From NCBI GenBank assembly GCA_951828535.1, contig OX639990.1:2529300-2593299 (forward strand): a stretch of DNA of 64,000 nt, written 5' to 3'. The notes beneath the pieces were generated by a model that made no database searches, had not been told where the DNA came from, and worked only from the letters and a program-made list of their open reading frames with translations. Origin of the DNA: an uncultured Candidatus Entotheonella sp. (GTDB lineage: Bacteria > Tectomicrobia > Entotheonellia > Entotheonellales > Entotheonellaceae). Positions 24,891-33,551 of this stretch are shown here, piece by piece. The first letter of the stretch is position 1, and every line of letters begins with the position of its first letter. A program made the position numbers and the translations under genes.

Positions 24891-25676
24891 CCCGACCCCG
24901 GCAAACAGCGCGTAGCGCGCCAGCAGATGCACGACCCGCAGCACCGCTTCCGGCGTGCCGCGCTGCGCCCGGTAGCGGCACCTGCCGACGAAGCCCTGCT
25001 GGTACCAGACCTGCCGCGACGCGCCTTTGGCGTATCGCTGCACCCGCGTTTGCAACTCGTAGGCATCGACGTCGAGACAGGCTGCGAAGGCGTCTTCCAG
25101 GTCGTCGGGCAGCAGCGCCGGCGCATAAGCCTGCCAGCGCTGAAGGAGGGAACCGAAGACGCGACGCGCGTCCGGCCACAGCACCGCGCGGCCCTGCGAA
25201 AGAAAAGCGGTCGGCGAGACGAACTCCAGGGTCAACAGGGGAGCGGCGCCTGCCGATTCCTGCCACGTGGCGTGATACAGGTCGTCGTACGATTGCCGTT
25301 GCGCCCAGTCGTGCCGGCGCGCGTCGCTGCTGACCGTGACCACCTCGAAGCGTTGCCGGTCCAGTTCCAGGGTGCGCGGCGGCTGTGCCTCGATGCTCTC
25401 CAGCATGTGGGACAGCGCCGGGGCTACGCTGCTGACCCGAAACCAGTAGGTCTGCCCGGGGCGCAGGCGCAACCGCTCGTCCTCGACGGTAAACGGCCCT
25501 TGCAGAGGCGAGGCGGCCGCGGGTTTGAGACCAGCCTCGTCGTGCAGGGCCGCGGCCATGTCCGGCTGCCGGCCGCCGATCAGTCCGAGGGCGCAAGCCC
25601 AGACCGCCCGCCCCATGGTCTTGGGCAGGGTTATCTCGGCGGTTGGCTGTATCACGAACACCGTGCTGCGCAGCAT
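24837..25676 (-). CDS. cas6: CRISPR pre-crRNA endonuclease Cas6
   Basis: Cuts the array transcript within each repeat to leave an 8-nt 5' handle. The 279-residue product has two ferredoxin-like halves and the C-terminal Cas6 signature GFVGRCRYRAQ, followed by HLLARYALFAGVGSRTAVGM with the glycine-rich loop (about residues 240-270). A histidine-containing active-site segment is not obvious from the N-terminal half. ATG 25676 preceded by GAGGTGGG. It stands alone, in the same direction as the effector operon but 0.7 kb upstream of it. Confidence 0.87.
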   Translation of the reverse strand: MLRSTVFVIQPTAEITLPKTMGRAVWACALGLIGGRQPDMAAALHDEAGLKPAAASPLQGPFTVEDERLRLRPGQTYWFRVSSVAPALSHMLESIEAQPPRTLELDRQRFEVVTVSSDARRHDWAQRQSYDDLYHATWQESAGAAPLLTLEFVSPTAFLSQGRAVLWPDARRVFGSLLQRWQAYAPALLPDDLEDAFAACLDVDAYELQTRVQRYAKGASRQVWYQQGFVGRCRYRAQRGTPEAVLRVVHLLARYALFAGVGSRTAVGMGQVRQIAGRW

Positions 25677-25752
25677 CGTGATCCCACCTCTGTGACCCAT
25701 CCCCTGAAGGGTCCATCCTCATGTTGCGGCATGGGCATGGAGGAGAACCGTC

Positions 25753-26190
25753 ATGCCAAGGAAGCGAGACAAGCCCGAAGAGATTATTGCCCTGCTTTGC
25801 CAAGTTGACGTGCAGGTTTCGCAGGGCAGCAGCGTTGCCGACGCTATCGATCTCCCGGCGGCTCTGCTCATCCTGCGTGGCGTACCAAGATATGTTCGCT
25901 CCGACCATGGCCTAGCTGTCCACCGCTGAGGCTTTGCAAGGGTGGATCGCTGCGCTTGGCGCCAAGACGGCTGCATATCACGCCTGCGCAGTCTCTGGGA
26001 GCATGGCTGCATCAAGAGTTGCAACGCACGATTGCGTGGCGAACTGCCATGGCGAGATGTTCTATACGCTGCGGGAGGCACGGATTGGGGATTGAGAGTT
26101 GGCGGCGGCAGTGCAACAGCGTCCGGTGCCTTATCTCATTTGGTTACCGGGCGCCGGTGCCGGAGGTCGCTGTCGGAAGTCGACGGCGAA
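25753..26190 (+). pseudogene. Internally deleted, frameshifted IS3-family transposase
   Basis: The frame begins as OrfA (MPRKRDKPEEIIALLCQVDV, VSQGSSVADA) and jumps directly into the OrfB core (LLILRGVPRYVRSDHGLAV). Further OrfB pieces follow in other frames: WIAALGAKTAAY, CNARLRGEL, FYTLREARI and YRAPVPEVAVG. The order is correct, so it is one transposase that lost its middle and collected frameshifts. The following sequence to 26494 holds only short debris; an opposite-strand stretch at 26136-26318 (ALALVRRYLWEAEYF) may be a piece of another transposase. Confidence 0.75.
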
Positions 26191-26494
26191 AAATACTCGG
26201 CCTCCCACAGATACCGCCGCACCAACGCCAAGGCATCACCAAAGGTCGCCTGCTGCTTGGCACACCAAGCACTCCTTCGCACCGCCGGGCGACCGTCTAG
26301 ATACAGGTCATGAGCCAACAGCGCCGATCAGCGAATACAAGCTCAGCGGACACGATGTGGTTCGCTCAATCGCCAAGTCCGACCGCCGGCGCTGACGTCT
26401 CAAAACCCAAGTGGGTGTGGCTTTCCTCGAAAAGCCTGCCCCCAGACCCCCGGGATTTACATTAAAGGGGCGGGCACGTCAAAAGACAGGGACG

Positions 26495-27550
26495 CTAGCC
26501 CTGAGTGAGGAGCTTGCTGACGAGCTGTGCGGTGTAATCCACAACGGACATGACACGCGGATAGGCCATGCGTTTTGGACCGAGGACACCGAGGACGCCG
26601 ATCGTGCGGTTGGCATAGGTGTAGGTGTGGGTGACGAAGCTGCATTCGTGAATGTCCTTGAAGGGGGTTTCCGAGCCGATAACGACATTCACGCCGGTTT
26701 CCTCAAGGCATTTGTCGAGCACGCTGATCAAACGGCTCTTTTCTTCAAACGCCGCGAAAAGGTCCTTCATCTGATCGACATTCGAGGCAAACTCGGGCTG
26801 ATCGAGGATGTTGACCGTGCCGCCCAGATAGATGTCACTCTCGCTTTCCACGATGCCGCCAAACGTTTTTTCGCCCACGTGCATCGCCTGTCGAACGAGG
26901 TTGTCGTATCGCGCTTTTTCTTCCTGCATGCGTTCGAGAACCTGGCGGCGAATCTCTCGCATGGGCTGGTTGGCAAACTCATGATTGAGATAATTGGAGA
27001 TGCGATGCAGGTCGTCTTGACTCAACTCTTCGTCGAGCATGATCAGCTTGTTCTGGATCATCCCGGATTCCATGACGAAAATCGCCAGAATCTGCTGGTC
27101 GCGTATCTTGACAAACTCGATGCGTTTGAAGATCGTGGTCGTGAACGTGCGTAGGACTACCCCGGCGTACTGTGTGACCTCCGAGAGCAAGCGAGAGGTT
27201 TCCGCCATCACCTCGTCGACTTCGCCGCGATAAAGCGTATAGCGCTGCGAGATACGAGCGGAATCCTCGCTGCTGAGAACATCGAGGTCGCTTAGGTGAT
27301 TGACGTAGAATCGATAACCTTTGTCGGTGGGGACGCGTCCTGCGGAGGTGTGCGGTTGCTCCAGGAATCCGAGGTCCTCGAGGTCGGACATCACGTTGCG
27401 GATGGTCGCCGGACTCAGACCGAAATCGAAGCGTTTCGATATCGTCCGAGAACCGATGGGCTCGGCGTTCTGAATGAAACAATGCACAATGGCCGTCAAA
27501 ATGCCTTGCGTGCGCCCATCCAAGACTTCGGGTTCTGGCGTCTGAGGCAT
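26495..27550 (-). CDS. hrcA: Heat-inducible transcription repressor HrcA
   Basis: Represses groE and dnaK operons by binding CIRCE operators. The 351-residue protein begins with a winged-helix domain (GILTAIVHCFIQNAEPIGSR, then FGLSPATIRNVMSDLEDLG), followed by HTSAGRVPTDKGYRFYVNHL, the best HrcA signature, and ends in IGVLGVLGPKRMAYPRVM. ATG 27550 has GGAAGG upstream. No CIRCE or chaperone gene lies next to it in this window, so it acts elsewhere. Confidence 0.96.
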   Translation of the reverse strand: MPQTPEPEVLDGRTQGILTAIVHCFIQNAEPIGSRTISKRFDFGLSPATIRNVMSDLEDLGFLEQPHTSAGRVPTDKGYRFYVNHLSDLDVLSSEDSARISQRYTLYRGEVDEVMAETSRLLSEVTQYAGVVLRTFTTTIFKRIEFVKIRDQQILAIFVMESGMIQNKLIMLDEELSQDDLHRISNYLNHEFANQPMREIRRQVLERMQEEKARYDNLVRQAMHVGEKTFGGIVESESDIYLGGTVNILDQPEFASNVDQMKDLFAAFEEKSRLISVLDKCLEETGVNVVIGSETPFKDIHECSFVTHTYTYANRTIGVLGVLGPKRMAYPRVMSVVDYTAQLVSKLLTQG

Positions 27551-27779
27551 GCGTATACCTTCCTGCCACGATGAATTCAAGGGCGAAGAATGCGCCATTA
27601 TACCCGTCAACGTTTCAACCGCAAGGACGGTACGGTGATGAACAATTCTCCAACAGTCGTCTTGGGGCGGTTGCCGTGCCGCTCGTCCTTGCCCGCAGAG
27701 CACCGCACGTCGGGATGGCAGAAGCCGGTTTGCCGTGATACGTTAGGTGTATTTCGACTATAGAGCACAAGGAGCGGTG

Positions 27780-28781
27780 GTGAGTTTTGAAGGTATCTTG
27801 GGACAGGAACGGGCCGTCGCGCGGTTGCGAAAAGCGCTGAAAAGTGACCGTTTATCGCATGCCTATCTGTTCTATGGACCCAACGGCACGGGCAAGAAAC
27901 TCGCGGCCTTGCAATTCACCAAGGGGCTGTATTGCACCGCTGCCACCGCCGATGCCTGCGACGCCTGCACAACGTGCCGCAAGATCGCCAGCCGGAACCA
28001 TCCCGATGTGCTGCTGATCGAGCCGGAGGGCGCCTCGATCAGGATCGAAGCCATTCGCATGATCCAGAATCGCCTCAGCTATAAGCCGTACGAAAGCCAG
28101 CGCACCACGATTATCATCGACGGTTGTGAGTTGCTGACGCTCCCGGCGGCCCACGCTCTTTTGAAGACGCTGGAGGAGCCGCCCGGTAATGCGCTGCTAC
28201 TGCTGTTGGCTGGCAGGAAGGAGGCGCTGCCGCTGACCATTATTTCGCGCTGTCAACTCCTGCCCTTTCAGCCCCTTGCGCCGCAACACATTGCAAGCAT
28301 TCTTTCGCAGCGAGGGGTGGACGCTGGGACCGCTGGGGCTGCCGCTTCGCTGGTGGAAGGCAGCCTGGATGCGTTTGCGGAAACAGAGCCCGCGCAGATA
28401 CTCGCCAAACGACAGGCGGCGTATACCCTGCTGTCCGATGCGTTGGACGTCAAGGATCCCAGTCTTTTCAGCAAGGCGAGACAGTTTGCCGGTAAACGGG
28501 AACAGTGCGAAGAGTTGTTGCGATGGCTTGAGCTTCTATGCCGGGACATGGTGGTGCTTAAAGTCGCCCCGGCGGCACCACTTTATAACCAGGACATGCG
28601 TGTGGAATTGAATGAGCTGGCACACCCGTTGACGCATGAACGGCTGCTCGACACGTGTGACCTCATTGAGCAGCTTCGCCATTACCTCGCCATGAACGTC
28701 AATCCCCAGCTTGTCTTTGAGCGCCTGCTGGTCCATTTGCAGCAGACCTTGAGCGGAGCGGTGGCGGCGCGTCCGGCTTAG
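27780..28781 (+). CDS. holB: DNA polymerase III subunit delta'
   Basis: Clamp-loader subunit. The 333-residue product starts SFEGILGQERAVARLRKAL, with the Walker-type loop GPNGTGKKL (about residue 37), a zinc-binding cysteine set CDACTTCRK, the sensor-1 helix AAHALLKTLEEPP and SRCQLLPFQPL (SRC motif). GTG 27780 follows AAGGAG by 5 bp; GTG 27777 is adjacent. It overlaps the 5-formyl-THF cyclo-ligase gene tail to tail by 4 bp. Confidence 0.92.
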   Translation: MSFEGILGQERAVARLRKALKSDRLSHAYLFYGPNGTGKKLAALQFTKGLYCTAATADACDACTTCRKIASRNHPDVLLIEPEGASIRIEAIRMIQNRLSYKPYESQRTTIIIDGCELLTLPAAHALLKTLEEPPGNALLLLLAGRKEALPLTIISRCQLLPFQPLAPQHIASILSQRGVDAGTAGAAASLVEGSLDAFAETEPAQILAKRQAAYTLLSDALDVKDPSLFSKARQFAGKREQCEELLRWLELLCRDMVVLKVAPAAPLYNQDMRVELNELAHPLTHERLLDTCDLIEQLRHYLAMNVNPQLVFERLLVHLQQTLSGAVAARPA

Positions 28782-29353
28782 CGGGTGTCTTCGCAAAGCA
28801 GCACGCCCTGTTCGGTCACCAGCGACTGCATGCGGACGTCGTGCGGCAGGTCGGGCACATGTTGGACGATCTGCACCGAGAAGGCCAAGCCGCACACATG
28901 CGTCGTGGCCGGGAGTCGGCACAAGAAGCGGTCGTAATAGCCTTTTCCGAATCCCAATCGCGCGCCGCGGCGGTCAAAAGCGAGGCCAGGGACCATGACG
29001 CAGTTGATGTCTTCAGGGGGTATGATCGCCGTGCTGACGGCAGGTTCGGGAATGTCAAAGGGGCCCGGCTGAAATTGGAGTTGGCCCGTCGGCAGTTCCG
29101 CGGCAACGAGTCCGCACGGCTTTACGACGGGGACCGTTACCCGCTTTCCTTGATAGCGGCTTTCCGCGAGGATTGCCGCGGTCTGCGCTTCCTGCGGCAA
29201 CGCCATGTAAAGCATGACCGTCTGGCTGTCCTGAAAAGCCGGCATGGCGCAAACATGCTTGGCGATTGCGGCGCTCATTTGGCGGCGTCTTGCCGTCGTC
29301 AGGGCCGCTCGTCGAGCCAGACACGATTTACGCAACTGTGCTTTGGTGAGCAT
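28778..29353 (-). CDS. fau: 5-formyltetrahydrofolate cyclo-ligase
   Basis: Converts 5-formyl-THF to 5,10-methenyl-THF using ATP. The 191-residue length is normal. The N-terminal KAQLRKSCLARRAAL, MLYMALPQEAQTAAI and the signature GARLGFGKGYYDRFL with PGLAFDRRG are all present. It lies downstream of zapA in the same direction; this zapA-fau linkage is common. I looked for 6S RNA in the 124-bp gap, where it often lies, and did not see it. Confidence 0.93.
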   Translation of the reverse strand: MLTKAQLRKSCLARRAALTTARRRQMSAAIAKHVCAMPAFQDSQTVMLYMALPQEAQTAAILAESRYQGKRVTVPVVKPCGLVAAELPTGQLQFQPGPFDIPEPAVSTAIIPPEDINCVMVPGLAFDRRGARLGFGKGYYDRFLCRLPATTHVCGLAFSVQIVQHVPDLPHDVRMQSLVTEQGVLLCEDTR

Positions 29354-29477
29354 GGTTTGTGTTGATGCCTTGGCTGATTACAAAGTTTGAATACGGGCGG
29401 AGCGGGGATTTATCTAAACGGGGGTCGGACCGTTCATGGGAGATCAAGAGCGGTCAGTGGCTGATGGGGGCCGGGGT

Positions 29478-29768
29478 TTAGTTCGTTGTCAGGTGTTGTT
29501 TGATCGCGGCGATGAGCCTGTCGGCCTTCGCGTCCATGAGTTGCGAGGCATGGTCTAAGTCATCTTGGAGTTTGAAGAGATCATCGGCAATGTTGAGGGC
29601 AGCCAAGATGGCCAAACGATTGAAAGATACGGACGGACTTGCGTCAGCGATGGCGCGGATTCTCTCATCGATGTGCGCTGCCAACCGTCGCATGTAGTCG
29701 GACTCCGCTGCCCCGGCAGAAAGCCGGAACGTCTGTCCGAATATCTCGACCTCAACGTCCTCTGCCAC
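29478..29768 (-). CDS. zapA: Cell division protein ZapA
   Basis: Cross-links FtsZ filaments at midcell. The 96-residue product shows VEVEIFGQTFRLSAG, then DYMRRLAAHIDERIRAIAD and RLAILAALNIADDLFKLQDD, the ZapA helix pattern with C-terminal coiled coil. It follows a ZapB-like coiled-coil gene by 26 bp, suggesting a two-gene division unit. Confidence 0.92.
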   Translation of the reverse strand: MAEDVEVEIFGQTFRLSAGAAESDYMRRLAAHIDERIRAIADASPSVSFNRLAILAALNIADDLFKLQDDLDHASQLMDAKADRLIAAIKQHLTTN

Positions 29769-29794
29769 ACTGAGCCCCTTCGTTTGCCTGAATC

Positions 29795-30115
29795 CTAGCC
29801 TGTTTCACGCCTCTGAGGGGAATTTTCAAGCTGCTCAACAACCTGCAACAACTCCTGGAGCTTCTTATGTACGACGAACCGCTCCTGTTGCAGATCCTGC
29901 ACAATCGCACGCAATTGCGTGAACCTTTCCCGCGCGTTTTGCAAACCGGTGATTCGCTTCTCCCGGACTGACGCGTCGGATTGCAATTGCCCGATCTCGG
30001 ACTGCAATTGCCCGATCTCGGATTGCAATTGCTTGTTATCCCGCTTCAAACGGTCATGGGACAGAAGCAATCGCTCAACCTGAGCTTCAAGTATGATGAA
30101 TTGATCCACGTCCAT
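29795..30115 (-). CDS. Coiled-coil protein, ZapB-like, upstream of zapA
   Basis: The 106-residue product is coiled coil throughout (LEAQVERLLLSHDRLKRDNK). It contains tandem copies of IGQLQSE encoded by near-identical 21-bp repeats at about 29985-30030. Position directly upstream of zapA and lack of other domains suggest a ZapB-type partner in cell division, which is inference; length is greater than E. coli ZapB (81 residues) partly because of the repeats. Confidence 0.7.
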   Translation of the reverse strand: MDVDQFIILEAQVERLLLSHDRLKRDNKQLQSEIGQLQSEIGQLQSDASVREKRITGLQNARERFTQLRAIVQDLQQERFVVHKKLQELLQVVEQLENSPQRRETG

Positions 30116-30131
30116 CCAGGGGCCTCAAGCG

Positions 30132-30153
30132 TCACAAAGCCGGCGCTTTGTGA
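30132..30153. terminator. Strong hairpin between rplT and the ZapB-like gene
   Basis: TCACAAAGC pairs perfectly with GCTTTGTGA around a CGGC loop. It lies 20 bp past the rplT stop on the minus strand. No T-run follows, so it may protect the mRNA 3' end or need a factor rather than act as an intrinsic terminator. Confidence 0.45.
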
Positions 30154-30172
30154 TTCGGCAAGCTTTTGTCCC

Positions 30173-30529
30173 TCAGGACAGGTGTTTTTTGGCAAGCGCC
30201 GCCACCTCGGCAAACGCTTCAGGCTCGTGCATGGCCACTGATGCCAATACCCGGCGGTCGAGATCGACATTGGCCAGCTTGAGACCTGACATGAACCTGC
30301 TGTAGGTCAACCCGTGCAGCCGTGCTGCGGCATTGATACGGATAATCCACAACCGGCGAAAATCTCTCTTGCGGGCCTTGCGATCACGATACGCAGACTT
30401 CCAACCGCGTTCGACTGTCTCGCGAGCTCGCCGGTACAAATTACCACGACCGCCCCGGTTGCCCTTTGCGTGTTGCAACATACGCTTATGGCGCCGATGC
30501 GTGACTGAACCACTCGTTGCTCGTGGCAT
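30173..30529 (-). CDS. rplT: 50S ribosomal protein L20
   Basis: Early-assembly 23S rRNA-binding protein. The 118-residue product has RRHKRMLQHAKGNRGGRGNL, KARKRDFRRLWIIRINAAAR and YSRFMSGLKLANVDLDRRVL, all L20 signatures. It is the last gene of infC-rpmI-rplT. In many genomes pheST follows; here it does not. Confidence 0.98.
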   Translation of the reverse strand: MPRATSGSVTHRRHKRMLQHAKGNRGGRGNLYRRARETVERGWKSAYRDRKARKRDFRRLWIIRINAAARLHGLTYSRFMSGLKLANVDLDRRVLASVAMHEPEAFAEVAALAKKHLS

Positions 30530-30563
30530 GATTCTTTTCCTGTCTTGTGACGGTGAAGGAAAC

Positions 30564-30758
30564 TCAAACGAGAAGGAGGCGTTTCATACGCCGGCTGTCG
30601 GCAGCGGATACCAGGGTGGATTGACGCAGGCCACGTTTGCGTTTGCGCGTCTTTATGGCCAGTTTGTGCCGCTTATAGGCGTGAGCGCGTCGTATATTAC
30701 CCTGCGAGGTGAAAGAGAAGCGTTTTCTGGCGCTTCGATTACTCTTCATCTTTGGCAT
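30564..30758 (-). CDS. rpmI: 50S ribosomal protein L35
   Basis: The 64-residue basic protein begins MPKMKSNRSARKRFSFTSQG and has HKLAIKTRKRKRGLRQST, as in L35. It lies between infC and rplT, the conserved order. Confidence 0.97.
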   Translation of the reverse strand: MPKMKSNRSARKRFSFTSQGNIRRAHAYKRHKLAIKTRKRKRGLRQSTLVSAADSRRMKRLLLV

Positions 30759-30790
30759 TAACTCATCCCTCTAAAAACACCATCAAGAAC

Positions 30791-31303
30791 TCAGGACGAC
30801 CGCGGGCTCAGAACCATCGCCAGACTGCGGCCTTCCTGCTTGGGTGTTTGCTCGATGGTGCTTACGTCTTCCAATTCTCCGGCCATGCGGTCCAGTATGC
30901 GCCGGCCCAACTCGGTATGGGCCATCTCGCGGCCCCGAAAAACGATGGTGACTTTCGCCTTGTGTCCGTCCTGAAGAAAACGCCGTACGTGTTGGCTTTT
31001 GAAGTGATAGTCATGCTCTTCAGTCTTCGGCCGCAACTTGATTTCTTTTACAAGAATGACTTTCTGCTTTTTCTTAGCCTGTTGGAGGCGTTTACTTTGC
31101 TGGTATTTGTACTTGCCGTAATCCATGATTCGGCAGACAGGCGGCTTTTCGTTCGGGGCGACTTCGACCAGATCCAAGCCTTGCTCTTCAGCCATCTGCA
31201 GGGCGTCCGACGTCAATATGATACCCAATTGGGCACCTTCCTGACCGATGACGCGAACCTCCGGAACCCGAATCATCCTATTAATACGTTGCTGCTTAGA
31301 TAT
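30791..31303 (-). CDS. infC: Translation initiation factor IF-3 (probable ATA start)
   Basis: Keeps 30S subunits apart and checks the start codon. Conserved segments are VPEVRVIGQEGAQLGII, LVEVAPNEKPPVCRIMDYGK and VTIVFRGREMAHTELG. The usual frame begins at ATG 31276, but this would cut the family's RIN-x-x-IRVPEVR segment. The upstream codons read I-S-K-Q-Q-R-I-N-R, starting at ATA 31303 with TAGGAG 9 bp upstream. IF-3 genes commonly use rare AUU/AUA/AUC starts for self-control, so ATA 31303 is preferred (170 residues). Confidence 0.93.
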   Translation of the reverse strand: MSKQQRINRMIRVPEVRVIGQEGAQLGIILTSDALQMAEEQGLDLVEVAPNEKPPVCRIMDYGKYKYQQSKRLQQAKKKQKVILVKEIKLRPKTEEHDYHFKSQHVRRFLQDGHKAKVTIVFRGREMAHTELGRRILDRMAGELEDVSTIEQTPKQEGRSLAMVLSPRSS

Positions 31304-31439
31304 AGCGACCTACTCCTAAGACCAAAGTACATAATTGAGAAGGTGCCTCTGCCCACCTGCCTAGCCAGCCCGCGGCCCCTTCAAACGCATCTTCACCCTC
31401 TTTGCGATGCACACTGTTTGAAAACTGTATGGTTCGGAA

Positions 31440-31511
31440 TAGGCACGGGCGGTCTTGAACCGCCGACCTCTTGCGCGTCAAGCAAGCGCTCTCCCCCTGA
31501 GCTACGTGCCT
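31440..31511 (-). tRNA. tRNA-Val(GAC)
   Basis: Cloverleaf from the minus strand: acceptor AGGCACG/CGTGCCT, D stem GCTC/GAGC, anticodon stem CTTGC/GCAAG with loop TTGACGC (anticodon GAC), T arm GGCGG-TTCAAGA-CCGCC, discriminator A. No CCA is encoded. Confidence 0.93.
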
Positions 31512-31590
31512 ATGAAAAAAACGGGGCTGAGGGTACCGTTGGCAAAAATGCTTGTCAAGCGAAAACATGGCGCCCGCGAAGGGTTACAAG

Positions 31591-32829
31591 CTAGCTGGCT
31601 TGCTTGAAAAATAGCGCCGGCTGCTGGCGTTTCGTGACCACGTCGCGGGTGATCGTGCACTCCTGAATGTCGTGTCGGGAAGGCAGTTCATACATCGTAT
31701 CGAGCATCACTTCTTCCAGGATCGACCGCAGTCCGCGGGCGCCGGTCTTGCGGCGCAGCGCCTCTTGGGCGATAGCCCGGAGCGCGTCGTCGGTAAACGT
31801 GAGGGCCACCTTTTCAAAATCGAAACACTTCTGATATTGCCGGACAAGAGCGTTCTTAGGGGTCGTGAGGATACACACGAAGTCGTCCTCGGTGAGTTCC
31901 TCAAGCGTCGCCACGATGGGTAGGCGGCCCACAAATTCCGGGATGAGACCGTTCTTGAGCAGGTCCTCGGGCTGCACGCGCGACAGGATTTCACCCAGCG
32001 GTTCGTCATTCCTGGAGTAAAGCTGGGCTTCAAACCCCATGGTGCGTTTGCTCATGCGCTGCTCAATGATCTTCTCCAGCCCGTGAAACGCGCCGCCGCA
32101 GACAAAAAGGATATTCGTGGTATCGACCTGCAGAAATTCCTGATGCGGATGTTTGCGGCCACCCTGCGGGGGCACGCTGGCTACGGTGCCTTCAATGATC
32201 TTCAACAGGGCCTGTTGCACGCCCTCGCCGGAGACATCGCGCGTGATGGAGGGGTTTTCAGCCTTGCGGCTGATCTTGTCGATTTCGTCTATATAGATAA
32301 TGCCCCGCTCGGCGCGCTCCACGTCGTAATCGGCTGCCTGCAACAAGCGCAGGATAATGTTCTCGACGTCTTCCCCCACGTAGCCCGCTTCGGTCAACGT
32401 GGTGGCATCCGCAATGGTGAACGGCACATCCAGAATGCGGGCCAGCGTTTGCGCCAACAACGTCTTGCCGGAACCGGTCGGGCCGATGAGCAGCACATTG
32501 CTTTTCTGCAACTCAACGTCATCCGAACCCGCGTTCGCCTCGATGCGCTTGTAGTGGTTGTACACCGCTACCGAAAGCACTTTCTTGGCATGCACCTGGC
32601 CGATGATGTATTCGTCGAGCCGCTGGTTGATCTCCTTGGGGGTCAGCAAGCGCTGCATAATCGCGGCCTTTTCGTTTGCCCCTTCTTCGAGAATGATGTC
32701 GTTGCAGAGATCAATGCATTCGTCGCAGATATACACGGTCGGGCCAGCGATGAGCCGCCTCACCTCGTCCTCGTTCTTGCCACAAAACGAGCACCGTAGC
32801 TTGTCACCCTGCGGGTCTTTGCGTGACAT
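31591..32829 (-). CDS. clpX: ATP-dependent protease ATPase subunit ClpX
   Basis: Hexameric unfoldase that feeds ClpP. The 412-residue product has the N-terminal zinc-binding domain ([28 protein letters not shown]), Walker [14 protein letters not shown] (about residue 117), Walker [11 protein letters not shown] (about residue 180), the ClpP-contact IGF-like loop as TMGFEAQ, and sensor 2 [10 protein letters not shown]. It follows clpP by 40 bp in the standard tig-clpP-clpX order. Confidence 0.98.
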   Translation of the reverse strand: MSRKDPQGDKLRCSFCGKNEDEVRRLIAGPTVYICDECIDLCNDIILEEGANEKAAIMQRLLTPKEINQRLDEYIIGQVHAKKVLSVAVYNHYKRIEANAGSDDVELQKSNVLLIGPTGSGKTLLAQTLARILDVPFTIADATTLTEAGYVGEDVENIILRLLQAADYDVERAERGIIYIDEIDKISRKAENPSITRDVSGEGVQQALLKIIEGTVASVPPQGGRKHPHQEFLQVDTTNILFVCGGAFHGLEKIIEQRMSKRTMGFEAQLYSRNDEPLGEILSRVQPEDLLKNGLIPEFVGRLPIVATLEELTEDDFVCILTTPKNALVRQYQKCFDFEKVALTFTDDALRAIAQEALRRKTGARGLRSILEEVMLDTMYELPSRHDIQECTITRDVVTKRQQPALFFKQAS

Positions 32830-32869
32830 CAGTGCCCTCCAATGTCATGGAATGTCGTGCAACCGACCT

Positions 32870-33508
32870 CTAGGACTCCGAGTCCGAATTATCCGCCGCC
32901 CCATCGGGCAGCGCTACCGCCTTGCCGTTGCGCGCTACGATCACTTCGTCAATGAGCCCATAGGTCCGCGCCTCCTCCGGCGTCATAAAGCGATCCCTGT
33001 CGGTATCCTCTTCAATCTTGATCTGCGGCTGTCCCGTATGGCGAACCAGAATGTCGTTGAGCACACTGCGGACACGGAGAATTTCGCGGGCATGGATCTC
33101 AATGTCGGTGGCCTGACCCTGCATGCCTCCCATGGGCTGGTGAATCATGATGGTCGAATGCGGCAGGGCATACCGCTTGCCGGTGCATCCGGCCGTTAGC
33201 AGCAGGGCTGCAGCACTCGCCGCCATGCCAATGCAAATGGTGGATACATCGGGGCGGATGTATTGCATGGTATCGTAGATTGCCAAACCCGCCGTGACCG
33301 AACCCCCGGGGCTGTTGATGTAAAAAGCGATGTCTTGGTCGGGATCATCCGCTTCCAGAAAGAGCAACTGAGCAATGATGAGATTCGCGATTACATCACT
33401 AATCGGTGAGCCAATGAAAATGATGCGATCCTTGAGGAGCCGCGAGTAAATGTCATACGCGCGCTCGCCGCGATTGGTCTGTTCGACTACCATTGGTATC
33501 AACGCCAT
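32870..33508 (-). CDS. clpP: ATP-dependent Clp protease proteolytic subunit
   Basis: Serine protease chambers driven by ClpX. The 212-residue product starts [20 protein letters not shown]. The catalytic Ser lies in [11 protein letters not shown], His in [11 protein letters not shown] and Asp in [13 protein letters not shown], in normal spacing. A short tail (NSDSES) follows the core. ATG 33508 with AAGGAAG upstream; the open frame upstream overlaps the end of tig in another frame and is not used. Confidence 0.98.
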   Translation of the reverse strand: MALIPMVVEQTNRGERAYDIYSRLLKDRIIFIGSPISDVIANLIIAQLLFLEADDPDQDIAFYINSPGGSVTAGLAIYDTMQYIRPDVSTICIGMAASAAALLLTAGCTGKRYALPHSTIMIHQPMGGMQGQATDIEIHAREILRVRSVLNDILVRHTGQPQIKIEEDTDRDRFMTPEEARTYGLIDEVIVARNGKAVALPDGAADNSDSES

Positions 33509-33551
33509 GTTACTTCCTTTGCCTCCTCCATTTGTGCCGTTCCCGCGTCGG

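Noticed and set aside
29354-29477. 6S RNA (ssrS) expected between zapA and fau
   Set aside because: The gap is only 124 bp and does not show the long helical arms or the central bubble; no support.
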